This document shows, piece by piece, positions 21,701 to 31,587 of a stretch of DNA of 64,000 nucleotides. This stretch comes from Fasciola hepatica (taxonomy: Eukaryota; Platyhelminthes; Trematoda; Plagiorchiida; Fasciolidae), in the NCBI GenBank assembly GCA_948099385.1, contig CANUEZ040000071.1:1364001-1428000 (forward strand). The letters run 5' to 3'. Below the pieces are notes generated by a model. The model made no database searches, had not been told where the DNA came from, and worked only from the letters and a program-made list of their open reading frames with translations. Numbering within the stretch: the stretch's first letter is position 1; every line of letters begins with the position of its first letter. Position numbers and translations under genes: made by a program.

Positions 21701-23131
21701 GTGAGTAATTCCACGAAATCACAATATTATAGTGCCTCCGGATGGCTTTCCACAACCGAAGGTTACAGTGAGCCCCGGGTACCATTAGATGTGGCGCTAA
21801 TGATTCTCTCATCTATAAAAGTAGCCTACGGTCCCGAAGGTCGTCAGGGCTGGATGAAACTCCACCACTGCTACTGGAACAGTGTGCGGATCAATTGGCT
21901 TTTACACTATCAAACCTTTTCAACTATACTACGGGATTTGGGAAGGTACCTGATGGATGGATAGTCCGTGTGGTGTCGCCGATCTTTGAAGCGGGGAACA
22001 GGACAGTACCGCAAAATAACCTCCCAGTGGCACTGCAATCCATAGTCTCCAAGGTCGCGGAAGACTTGATCCATCAACTCGTGTGCTGGTTTATCAATGA
22101 GGGCAAAATAATGAGTGGTGCTTTCTACAGCTTCCGTGCCCTCAGATCTTGCCAAGCCAACCTGACGGAAACAATAGAATGGTACTCTGGAGCACTAGAA
22201 AACGGAGCCCAAATGTACGTCGTCCCTCTAGATTTCTCTAAGGCCTTTGATGGTGTTTGCCACTCCCTTCTTCTACAGAAGAAGGCAAGACTTGGTTTCC
22301 CCAAGGCTCTCGTCTTTTAGGTACCCGAATGCCCGAATGACCGAAAGCCCAGAGTCAGAGCGAATGGAACGCTGTCCGATAGTCATCGAATACCGAGCGG
22401 AGTATCTCAGGGGTCTGTACTTGAGCCCGGGCTATTCACTCTCCTTGTGCACGATCTTCTCCCTGGGGCACAGTCAAATATACTACTGTGCGCCAAAGAC
22501 GTGACAAACTGACAACAGATTCGGAAGGCAAAGGATAAAATAAGTTCACGCAAGAGATAGATCTTGGCGCGATCATTGCAGATGATCTGTCTCAGACCAC
22601 AAGCTGCAAAATCCTGGCTCGCACAGCCACGTTCACACCTAACCAATTCAGCATACTCCCAGGTAAGTTCACTCCTGAAACGCTCCCAAAATGTTTGCCA
22701 CGCTGGTCAGACGGCTTTTGGAGCTAAGCATCCAAGCGTGTCTGCCAGTAACCGCACGGGACATCCTCATCATCCGGAGGGTCCAGAGGAAAGCCGCGAA
22801 GCTCTTGCGGGAGCCATCTATTATAGCGTACTCCGACAGGCTACGCCACATTAATCTCTACAGTATAGAGTGTCGCCGGGCTGGAGGGGAGCAAATTTCC
22901 CAACGGGACATCCTACGCACCGAGGGACACCCCAACCGGCGCCTGTTCACATTGGCATCCAATTCGTCGCTGCGCGGTCAATGCCTAAAGCTGGAGAGGC
23001 AAAGTTCACGACTGAGGATCAAAGAACACTATTTCTCAGTAAATGCCTGCCACCCGTGTAACCTGCTGCCAGCGCACAAAGTTGAAGCGACCCGCAGGCA
23101 GCCGCTTAAAGGTAACTCGGCAAGCATGTAG
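21701..23131 (+). pseudogene. LINE D reverse transcriptase fragment (right arm copy)
   Basis: This is the mirror copy of 13,267-14,697, now reading on the plus strand. It is identical in translation except for one residue in the C-terminal domain, Arg here for Gly in the left arm (SSRLRIKEH against SSRLGIKEH), caused by the base difference 23,015/13,383. All stops and frameshifts are shared, so the damage came before the duplication. Confidence 0.85.
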
Positions 23132-23249
23132 CCAAGCAATACTCAGATGCCCCTTTCGGAAATCCAGTTACGGCAGTGGGAATAATGCCCCCCCCTCAAC
23201 GTTGCCGTGGTGGGAAGTGGGCGCTTGGTTTGGTATGCTGATGACATGA

Positions 23250-25053
23250 ACGGGTTTCCTTCGGAGCCTGTCTGAGAATCGGGTGTTAGTTGAGTACAGG
23301 TAATGTTGGGGTGGAGTTATCAGGTTTTCCTAAATTCCTATCTATTCTCCCTCTGACCGATAACGCGTAGTAGCGTTTTGCGCGTTAGGCGAGAGACCAA
23401 ACGGAAGGGACGCCGGAGCACGCCAAACAGCCTACAACGTATTGAGTTTCAAACCCATATGGGCAAGGCAGACGGACTATTTGCTTCTTGACCTTGGAGC
23501 AACCCACTTGGCCAAACCAAAAATCAGAGGAAAGGGGGAGGATTCATAGTGGTAGACTTCTGTAGGTTGAACGCATTATAAAAAAAAATGATGGAAGGAC
23601 AACAAAGGACAGGAAAACGAACTAAAAAGAAACTTTAAAAACTATGGAAGAAGAATGGAAAGATGAGGAGAATAAAGGGAAGATACAAAAAATGATGTTG
23701 AAAACTAGTGGAAGATATGGATAAGGAAGAAAGAGCAAATGTTTGTGAAAGGTAAACAATGCAAGAGAGAGAGGGAGGACCTAGTAGATGAGAGAGGAGG
23801 AGAAAAAAGAAAAGAAATGGGGCAAGAGTCCAAGCAGCGTAGCCCAACGATGAGGCTGAACGAGAATCAAACGGAGAATTGTCAGCTTCGTTTATCTTAA
23901 CCCGGTCACACAAAAACAAAATGATCATGAGGCACCAGGCACGAGGATTCTGCCTACCCAGCATCACTCGACGATCATCCACTTCTAAACACCCACACAC
24001 ACAGCTCGAAAACATACAGCACTACAACGTGACACTGGCTCCCAAACTGATGTTTCAGGGCCGACTGCCTAGTAGGAGGCAAGATGCTAGGTGCGGTATG
24101 AGTGGGACTCATCATTTCCCCTTGGAATGGCGCCCGCAGGTGGATTGTATGCAAGGGGTGTCTGGGTTTTCTGTACAAACTCAAAAGTATCCTGAAAGTT
24201 TCGTGTTCTGGTCAGTGTGAAGCCTGTCCAAAGATTCACTGCTCATCCAGCGAATAATTAACTTCACGAAGTCTGGACAACACCTCGGAACCTCAAATTA
24301 ACGCGTGGCTCAAGTCGATGTAGATCCCAAATCAAAGCAACACTGCCTCGCAAATTCTACGGTATTATTTGTGAGTTAAAATACAGGCACATAACAATGA
24401 CACACTTGACAGTGAGTCTTGGTCACTATCCAGTTAAAAAGGAAATCAAAGTCAGGACAAAAATCCTTACAAAGTGTACAGTCTACCAAAAAGAATAAAT
24501 AAAATGTACCTGACCTGTGACCCAACCAAATATAATAAATTCTCCACGCTTGATCGGGCACAACAAACGACTTCCTGAGCGCGGAGCCAAAAAATCAACT
24601 CAAACGAGATAGACGTCCACGGTCCGTCGACGGTAGCGAGAAGGTGAAACCGAACCGCGATAAAACAAACTACCTTGAGTCACTGTGAACCATTATCATA
24701 CTGAATGCCCAAAGGGTTGTCTCCTAAGAAAGCATAAGCAAGAAAGCATGACCGGGAAGGGAAAATGTGAATGCCTCGTTCGTAGAAAGGATGATGCCCA
24801 CAAAACACCATCAGCAAGGTTAAGGTGGGGAAGAGTAGACCAAAATCCGTGAAGAAAATATATAAATGTAGCAGGTTAGGTATTTCAATCATTCAGTGTG
24901 CTACGCCGGCCGCCGAATGTCTTCGCAGTAGTCAGTAACCCTTCCCACTTACTCTCCCGAGACTCTGAGGCCCACAAGACTCACGTCAGCACCCCTGCTA
25001 CATCCCTTCCTCCGGGATTTACCAGGATATACAGCAGTACGTCTGCATACCCC
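23250..25053 (-). other. Mirror of 11,345-13,148: purine tract and repeat R copy 1
   Basis: The pyrimidine tract of the left arm appears here as a purine tract on the plus strand (about 23,575-23,825). The mirror of repeat R copy 1 is 24,388-24,661. No gene is supported. Confidence 0.6.
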
Positions 25054-26937
25054 CTAGATTGAGAACCCGATCACCAGTCGGCCCCTCCAAGCAAACATCT
25101 TTCGCTCGTCTTTGCATAAAGTCCCCTTCGCTGTGTGCACCTCGACGGTTTGGACTAGCCCATCAGCATCCGGTTTACAGTCCCCCAACGCCTCCAGGAG
25201 CAACCGCCTCTGATTTGCTTCTCCTCCCACTGCGAGCGCCATGTCAACCTTCCTGCAGTTCCTCTGCTCACTTATCTACATTTGTCAAGTTTGCAGTACA
25301 TGTAAATATTCATCTATCCGAAACTGCCAGAATGAGTTGGCCAAGTTGTTCACTTGTTTCCACCCGTGTGAACAACTGCCCATCGTGCTACCGCCTGCGG
25401 GTATGCCATCGTGGCTCCTGAGCATAATCAGGCTTTTTGGCGTAACAGCTGGTGCGTAAGTCGAGTCTGGTATCACAGGCACCAGTGACCTGTTATCAAG
25501 GATCCGTTCGGCCTCTATGACGCAAAACCGGAGGGGTTCATCAATGACCGTCTGCTCTCCAGTCGGAATTGGGAGTACCCTAGGCATTGATCTTATCACG
25601 CGCTCTCATACTTCTCCTCGATGTCCAGACGTTGGGGGGGTTGAAATGCCGCTGAGTTCCTTTCGCCAACTACGGGCTCTTAGTCTTATTCTGGCCCCAA
25701 CGAGTTGTAAACCCCCCTAACTCTGAGAAAGATCCAACGGAGTTTGATCCATTGTTGCTCTACATCTCCTTAGGTGCGCCTCTCCTGCCCATGAAAAGCT
25801 TGTGCCATGATGAAAGAGACGGTGTCTAGCACGGAGGCAACTTCAATGTTTGCCGCTTGGGTTTGAAGGCAAGCAAGTAGGCATCAGTATCTCCTTTACG
25901 GTCTCCTTCCTTGACACACCAAAAAGGGGCCGGAGTAACCAACACCCACGAAAGAGAAACCCTACCCACCTTTCTCCACACGGCGTAAATGCAGCGGCTC
26001 CGTCATCTGCCGACCGCAGGCTGCGGTCACTTTCCGACGGATGAAACATCTTACAAACACCCTTTTTACGGCGCTGATTTCCTTTGCTAGTTGGTACCTT
26101 TCACGGGAGGCCGAGAGGGCATGCAATGTACCTCGGTGATCCTCTGTACAGTGGCAGTGGCCTATCATTAGATCGGTTACGTGAAGCCGCTTGGGTAGTA
26201 CTACCGGGTGCTTAGACTCTGTGGGGTAATTGGTATGCGTCTTTCGCCCACCTACACACAACAAGCAGCTTCGCATTGCAGGGCACAGTCTTCTTAGTAG
26301 ACCCCTCAGGTTATGGCTCGCTGCCTATGATAGGTAATCGAAGGCCTCCCTGTGAACCGCCCTCAAAGTTCGCACTCTGGTTTTCTTTATCTCGTCCAGA
26401 GTAAGCCTTCCTACCTTTGCTACTCCTTAGTCCCCGGATAAAGCAAAGGAGTAATGTCTGGTGCTGAGCTGGTTGTCCTCACAACGTACCCTCAAGAGCC
26501 TTAACCATTCCGAGTAACAGCATAGAAGCTGCCTCAACTCCTCTGATGATATTTCCCGAATGACGGCAGCAGCGGTTTTTCTCAGCTCTGGCCCCCCAGG
26601 GAGAACCGAGAGGGGCAAATCGGTGGCTGCGTAGTCGCGAAGGAAATTAGGCTCCGCCAGCCAAAGCATCAGGTTTTTTCCCCCGAATTAACTCTAGAGG
26701 TGAAACCGGCCAAGTTTTCTTCTGACTTTGAGCGTTGAAATTGGGATGCCGTAGGGGATTGGGATACAAGCGCTGCAAACGTGCTGAAACGAGTAAACGC
26801 GTTTTTTATCTGGTACTTTACCATGACGGAATCCATCCAATACCAGGCGTGGTCGAATAGTCCTGGCAAAGCACTTTTAACTACTCCGCCAGCCTTGACA
26901 CCCAGCACGGCGGCAGACAATTCCAGACGCGGGATTG
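25054..26937 (-). pseudogene. BEL-a 3' half, right arm copy: RNase H end, linker, integrase, DUF5641
   Basis: This is the mirror of 9,461-11,344. In element order on the minus strand it contains the RNase H end (26,937-26,669), linker (26,669-26,277), integrase (26,276-25,285) and DUF5641 (25,284-25,054). The only coding difference seen is Val for Ile in the YWMDS segment (base 26,827). The element starts abruptly in the A17/RNase H block. No Gag, protease or reverse transcriptase of this copy exists, so this is a duplicated fragment and not a separate insertion. Confidence 0.85.
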
Positions 26938-27476
26938 TGTTGACAGGCTACCAATACAAGCATCTCAAGTTTGCACAGATGCGGACGTTTTATCCTGGCC
27001 TCACCTACATTGCGTCCAAATGCAGAATCTGAAAGATTCGAGAATGCGAACCCTGAAAGTTGCCGACGTCTCAGAATTACGTTGGGCACTAGGGCAAAGA
27101 TATGGTAAAAGAAAACAACCCTGTGCCGTGCGGACGATTTTAGGATGGATTGTTCCTGGTCAGACAAACCAGGAACCAAGCTTTGTGAAGACAGTAAACC
27201 ACATTGAGAGAGGAATCGACCCCTTGGAGGAACAGATTGGTCGACTATACAACGCCGATTTCTGCGACGGGTATGCATCGAAAAGCTCTTTCATTAGAAG
27301 ACAAACAGGCTGTTGATATGGTTTCCAATGCCCTAACCTTGCTCAACGGACACTATGAAGTTGCACTTCCGTGGAGGGATCCTGTAGCGAGACGTCAAAG
27401 TAGTTATATTGTGGCCAAAGAGAGGTTGAACGGTTTGAGGAAAGGGTTTGCGCGTGACCCTGAATTCTTTGATAAA
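26935..27476 (+). repeat. IR2 left arm
   Basis: Base x pairs with 56,403 minus x in 28,927-29,468. From about 26,966 to 27,465 the arms are nearly identical; one coding change, Cys against Tyr, lies near 27,122/29,281. At both ends the match decays to about 80 per cent before it is lost. The arm encodes the protease end and the start of the reverse transcriptase of BEL-c in the plus sense. It abuts the outer end of the IR1 right arm. Confidence 0.9.
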
Positions 27477-27500
27477 AGCTCTACAACAATATAGGGTTAC
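26940..27500 (+). pseudogene. BEL-c protease end and reverse transcriptase start, plus-strand part
   Basis: The piece 27,020-27,316 contains ELRWALGQRYGKRKQP and TILGWIVPGQTN, the conserved connection between protease and reverse transcriptase in BEL elements. A one-base frame change leads into 27,204-27,494, which has HRKALSLEDKQAVDMVSNAL and HYEVALPWRDPVA; the family carries this LPWR/LPW segment just before the RT palm. The same text occurs in the minus-strand part of BEL-c. The two differ by very few residues and share the frameshift, so the frameshift predates the inverted duplication. Confidence 0.8.
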
Positions 27501-27910
27501 TTGCCCAAGTTTCACGCCCAGTTAGTGCCCGATGTACGGTTAAACGTGGGTTTTAAGCCAAAGTGGTACTTGCTACATCACGAAGGTGTGAAACTTAAAA
27601 AGCCCAGCACGTTTAGGGTAGTGTTAGACTGTGCTTCTGCATTCCAGGGAAGCCCCTTGAATGATTACGTGATACAGGGGCTGGACAAGACAGCAAGCTT
27701 AGCTGGAACGTTGCGTCGTTTTCAAAAGGAATCTGTCGCCATGGTTGCGAATACTAAAGAAATGTCTACTCATGTTCGAATGCAAAAGAGAGACAAAGGA
27801 GCACTAAGGTTCCTTTAGCGGGAAAATGGTCATTTATGTGGTAATCTTGTCGAATATCAAATGAATGCCCACCCATTTGGTGCCACATAATACTCGAAAA
27901 ACCTCAAACA
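27501..27910 (+). pseudogene. BEL-c reverse transcriptase core, truncated
   Basis: The open frame 27,501-27,818 shows KWYLLHHEGVKLKKPSTFRV, then VLDCASAFQGSPLNDYV, then LAGTLRRFQKESVAMVANTK. In the last of these the motif A Asp (family: ADIE) is Asn. A further piece near 27,840-27,900 reads NAHPFGAT. The YVDD box and the residues after it are missing: the sequence jumps straight to the A17 block at 27,923, which implies an internal deletion of several hundred bases. It is inactive. Confidence 0.8.
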
Positions 27911-27922
27911 AGGCGTGGCCTT

Positions 27923-28306
27923 TTGCCTATAGTATCATTAGTGTTCGACCTATTAGAGTTGGTTTCACCTTTCATTCTGCCAGGCAAGGTGTTATTACAA
28001 TCACTGTGTCGCTTGAAGCTTGGTTGGGACGACGCAATTGGAGATAAGCCCCTACGATGCTGGAATGCCCGGTTAAGGAGTATGGAGCAAATTTGCTCAT
28101 TCAAATCTCAGCGTTCCGTTATTAGAAGTGACTCACTGAACGGAGACGCACAGCTTCGTGTACTTTGTGACTCTTCTGTAGTTGGCTATGAAGCGATGGC
28201 GTATTCCAGAATGGTTTCGAGGGACATAGCCCCCTATTGTGCCCTACCGTTCTCCAAATCAACGGTAGCTCCTCTGAAGACCGTAACGATCACTCGATTG
28301 GAGTAA
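27923..28306 (+). pseudogene. BEL-c peptidase_A17 block
   Basis: This is an open run of 127 codons. SLVFDLLELVSPFILPGKVL, LCRLKLGWDD, VLCDSSVVGYEAMAY and VAPLKTVTITRLE are in family order (PF05380-type). The usual CDAS is CDSS here. It follows an RT core that has lost its middle, and it is followed by the RNase H segment with YYWMDSAIALHHVDN near 28,380-28,425. Confidence 0.8.
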
Positions 28307-28926
28307 GCCTCAGTGAGACTGCCCGCTGGAGTCTCTCGGATTCTTATGGAAGAAGCTGGAATCAAATCTGACAAGGCTTACTACTGGATGGACTCCGCTA
28401 TAGCTTTGCACCACGTAGACAATACTTAAACGAGATTTATTACGTACTTTGCGGACCGTTTGGCTTGAATCCATCAGTAGTCGGGACCCTGGCAGTGGCG
28501 TCGTGTCAGATCGGAGGTTAACTCCGCAGACTTGGCATCATGAGGCACAACATCACCGAGTGATATCAGCTGCTGGTTCGAAGGTCCGAACTACTTGATG
28601 AATAATGAAACTGTATGGCCAACCTTTCCTACGGTTGCTGCAGTACCACCAGAAGTGGGATTGAAGCAGCCTTCGAGTACGGTTCTCACAATGTTACGGG
28701 ATATATGGACGGACGCACTTCGATCTAGGTACTCCAGTGGGTTTTACCTGCTGAAGTCGGTAGAGTGGTTAACCCATTTCAAAATGTACATTGCAGTCAT
28801 GAGAGGCCGCCGCACAGATCTAGGACTGAAAATTGGGCCGCTGAAGTTGCACGACTTTGCTAAAGCGGAGGGAAGTGTTATTCGGATTATACAAGCGAGG
28901 GTCTATGGTGAAGACATAAAATGGTA
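28307..28926 (+). pseudogene. BEL-c RNase H end and pre-integrase linker
   Basis: After YYWMDSAIALHHVDN the frame is broken by stops. Then NNETVWPTFPTV opens the linker (open 28,595-28,999), with YSSGFYLLKSVEWLTHF and a segment ending KAEGSVIRIIQARVYGEDIK. These match the linker of BEL-e at 48,524-48,901. The reading frame is cut at 28,926, where the IR2 right arm begins. The integrase is absent here; an integrase of the same family is found in the IR1 spacer. Confidence 0.75.
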
Positions 28927-29468
28927 TTTATCGAAGGATTCAGGGTCACGCGCAAACCCTTTCCTCAAACCGTTCAACCTCTCTTTGGCCACAATATAAC
29001 TACTTTGACGTCTCGCTACAGGATCCCTCCACGGAAGTGCAACTTCATAGTGTCCGTTGAGCAAGGTTAGGGCATTGGAAACCATATCAACAGCCTGTTT
29101 GTCTTCTAATGAAAGAGCTTTTCGATGCATACCCGTCGCAGAAATCGGCGTTGTATAGTCGACCAATCTGTTCCTCCAAGGGGTCGATTCCTCTCTCAAT
29201 GTGGTTTACTGTCTTCACAAAGCTTGGTTCCTGGTTTGTCTGACCAGGAACAATCCATCCTAAAATCGTCCGCACGGCATAGGGTTGTTTTCTTTTACCA
29301 TATCTTTGCCCTAGTGCCCAACGTAATTCTGAGACGTCGGCAACTTTCAGGGTTCGCATTCTCGAATCTTTCAGATTCTGCATTTGGACGCAATGTAGGT
29401 GAGGCCAAGATAAAACGTCCGCATCTGTGCAATCTTGGGATGCTTGGATTTGTAGCCTATCCACACAA
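28927..29468 (-). repeat. IR2 right arm
   Basis: This is the reverse complement of 26,935-27,476. It continues without a break into the protease, Gag and LTR of minus-strand BEL-c, so it is in its natural context on its outer side. The spacer between the arms is 27,477-28,926 (1,450 bp). Confidence 0.9.
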
Positions 29469-29707
29469 AAGGCTCTCTGTATATTCACGAAATCGTCCTC
29501 TGTCAATGAGTTCGGTCGCATCTCCTTTATTCCCGAATTCCAACTAGTAGTCCTATTTACGGTGGGAATCGTAAGTGAAGCCGGGTATGCCTTCAAACCC
29601 GCCAGCTCCGTAAGGTCTTTTTGTATTGAAGTCACTTCGGACCCGCTGTCCAGCAGAGCGTAGGCCTCCACAGAGCCCCCTGGCCCGTGTACTCCTACCG
29701 GTAGCAC
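29087..29707 (-). pseudogene. BEL-c protease (DUF1758), minus-strand part
   Basis: This is an open frame of 206 codons, starting within the protease. EAYALLDSGSEVTSIQKDL holds the intact retropepsin-like LLDSGS motif, the best-preserved protease site in the window. LGQRYGKRKQPYAVRTILGW follows. The C-terminal half lies in the IR2 right arm. A frameshift near 29,190 leads to the next piece (29,199-28,903), which encodes the start of the reverse transcriptase. Confidence 0.85.
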
Positions 29708-29833
29708 ACCTAAACTGACGCAACATTCTGGCCTAGGAGTAGCCGCAGAATCATTGGTCCACTGCCCAGGCCCTTCCGCATTGTCCGTACCCAGCTTAGC
29801 CGGCTGCAGCCCCTGTGTTGCATCTTGCGTGAC

Positions 29834-30451
29834 TCAATAGGTAAAGTGCTTCTGTGCAACATGCAGTAGAGGGTGGTGCCTTTTTTGACAACCTAATGTT
29901 GAACATGGTTTGGAAACAAGATAGCTGCTAGACGGATGTCCACACTTGAGACACGAAAAACAACCTTCGATTTCTTTAATCAGTGCCCAACGACCGGGTA
30001 TATCGCGAGACAGGAATCGCTGATATTCCTCAAGTGGGTGTATTTCATTACATACCGAGCACCTATTAGCCAAGACTAACAAGGTACTACCCTGTTCTGG
30101 CGTGAACCGCGTCGCTTCTGGATGCGGGTTTTTGTGCATAATTCTTCGAATACCCCTGAGCCTTGCTATTGGCAGCCAGTTCGCCAAACTACTTCTGGCA
30201 ATCCTTGCCTCACGGGACTCTAAGTGCTGCAGATCTTGGAACCTGGGTTCATCTCCTCTTCCCGAGATATCATCAACGGTCCTAGCCCACAAATCCTGGA
30301 GACTCGTTGGTAGCACTCGAGTAATCCGTTCCATGGGCTGCAGCGAGTTGAGGTCTGACATGAAATTCACCTGTTTGAGGGCTGCATCACAGTTGAGCGT
30401 TCTCAACGACAACTTAATCGAGGCATCCGGATCTTCCACCATAGGCCGCAA
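29834..30451 (-). pseudogene. BEL-c Gag C-terminal half with zinc knuckles
   Basis: This is an open frame of 205 codons. The first part has SLRTLNCDAALKQVNFMSDL and LPTSLQDLWARTVDDISGR, the conserved helical end of the BEL Gag core. The last third is cysteine-rich: CSVCNEIHPLEEYQRF, then CFSCLKCGHPSSSYL, then CSTLGCQKRHHPLLH. These are the three clusters of the BEL nucleocapsid region. The protease follows after about 125 bases. Confidence 0.85.
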
Positions 30452-30460
30452 ATCTTGCGG

Positions 30461-31010
30461 TCAGCCATCATTTAGTGAACAATCCACTACATGATCCTGT
30501 CCATACAGATCCTTTGAGATTTCCTCAGCTTTATTTGTATGCCAGTGTTGGGGGCAACATAACACACTCGGCAATCGCACCCCTTGCTTGTCCAGTTCAG
30601 TTTTGCAGCAAATAAGGCAAGAGTCGGCCATCGTTTCCACCTCTACCTTCGATATAATATTCAAACTGCTTCATAAACCTCGAGTACTTTGCCGAGCAGC
30701 CCGCAAACGACTCCAGTTCTACTCTGAGTAAATCCAAACGATAATCCACCGCAGGTTCCGCCACTAGAACCACGCTTGTTGTTCGTGGTGCATCGTTCTG
30801 AACGTAACAATCACCTGAGTAGCGAGAAAGATGTTCACTGACCGATACTTCACCCTCGATTTTTTCTCTGTTGACTGGGTTTTCTTCTTCAGCGGGTGTC
30901 AAACGCAGTTTCGCCATTTCCGTCTCATTCCTCACCTGGAGCAGCTTACATTGATTACCTAACAATAACTGTTCCGCGAGCTGCTTCTCCTTCAACTCAG
31001 CTAACAACAC
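30461..31010 (-). pseudogene. BEL-c Gag N-terminal half (DUF1759-type), frameshifted
   Basis: The frame 31,010-30,597 begins LLAELKEKQLAEQLLL, a short charged helical segment typical of BEL Gag N-termini. It ends KYSRFMKQFEYYIEGRGGND, the conserved F-x-G-x-x-x-x-Y-x-x-F start of DUF1759 being close by. A frameshift near 30,620 then leads to a piece ending EEISKDLYGQDHVVD, which matches the end of that domain. One further frameshift joins it to the C-terminal half. Confidence 0.8.
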
Positions 31011-31038
31011 ATCGGCTCAAGCTCAATGAGAAAACAAG

Positions 31039-31280
31039 CTAACCCTGGGACAACCTGATATACTCGAGCCTTAGCAAGAAAAGTAACCAACACCTACGGG
31101 CAAAAGGGTTTGGTTCACGTGCAGGGTATTGTCCTTTGAATCGGAACGGTTTGCCGCATTGCTGCGTAATTTCATGTCTCAGCTGTTGCCAAGGACATTG
31201 AGTATTGTAAAGTCCAGCCGCCGGAACGTTTGGGCAAAGCATAGCAACCAATTTCGACACAAATCGAAACAAAGTTGATT
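31039..31280 (-). other. BEL-c leader / pre-Gag region
   Basis: The open frame here (about 80 codons) has counterparts in the leader of BEL-e (about 52,205-52,330) at the nucleotide level, for example in the segments around GGTTTGGTTCACGTGCAGGG and its relative near 52,258. It lies between the primer-binding site and the Gag start, so it is leader and not a separate gene. Confidence 0.55.
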
Positions 31281-31298
31281 CCAATACCTACGGTACCA
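31281..31298 (-). promoter_or_regulatory. BEL-c primer-binding site
   Basis: Read on the minus strand, TGGTACCGTAGGTATTGG starts directly after the ACA end of the LTR. TGG pairs with the CCA end of a primer tRNA. I cannot say which tRNA. Confidence 0.65.
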
Positions 31299-31587
31299 TG
31301 TGGAACAAATTATTTGATTTTACAACAATCAAACCTCATTAGTGTTCCTTCTGGGCTCTCACGCTCCAAATCGAACATCAAATCAACAACTGCAGCTGAA
31401 TTACGGCAAAGGGTTAGATACAGAAGATGAGATTATCGAATACAGTCACAACGAAGTTCAAGCTGAGCGAATCACGCCCGAGGCAACGGTGGGAGACCGG
31501 TTTGTGACAAAGATTTAGAGCAATGGGATAAAAAATCGGAATTCCGGCAAACATAGTACATACGAGTGAAAAATGTCGTTTGTAACA
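31299..31587 (-). mobile_element. BEL-c 5' LTR, 289 bp
   Basis: On the minus strand it begins TGTTACAAACG and ends ACA, the TGT...ACA ends usual for BEL LTRs. It is followed by the primer-binding site. It is nearly identical to the BEL-b LTR (18,652-18,940) and more distantly related to the BEL-e LTRs. Confidence 0.85.

Larger units (their letters stand above)
19088..26937 (-). repeat. IR1 right arm of a giant near-perfect palindrome
   Basis: This is the reverse complement of 9,461-17,310. The inner edge is sharp: bases 19,088 and inwards match 17,310 and inwards, whereas 19,087/17,311 and the bases beyond do not match. The outer edge frays at 26,927-26,937 inside the A17/RNase H coding remnant of BEL-a. 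It then passes directly into IR2, with about 3 bp shared between the two repeats (26,935-26,937). Confidence 0.95.

Noticed and set aside
30102..30494. 130-codon plus-strand frame
   Set aside because: It is the antisense of the well-supported BEL-c Gag.
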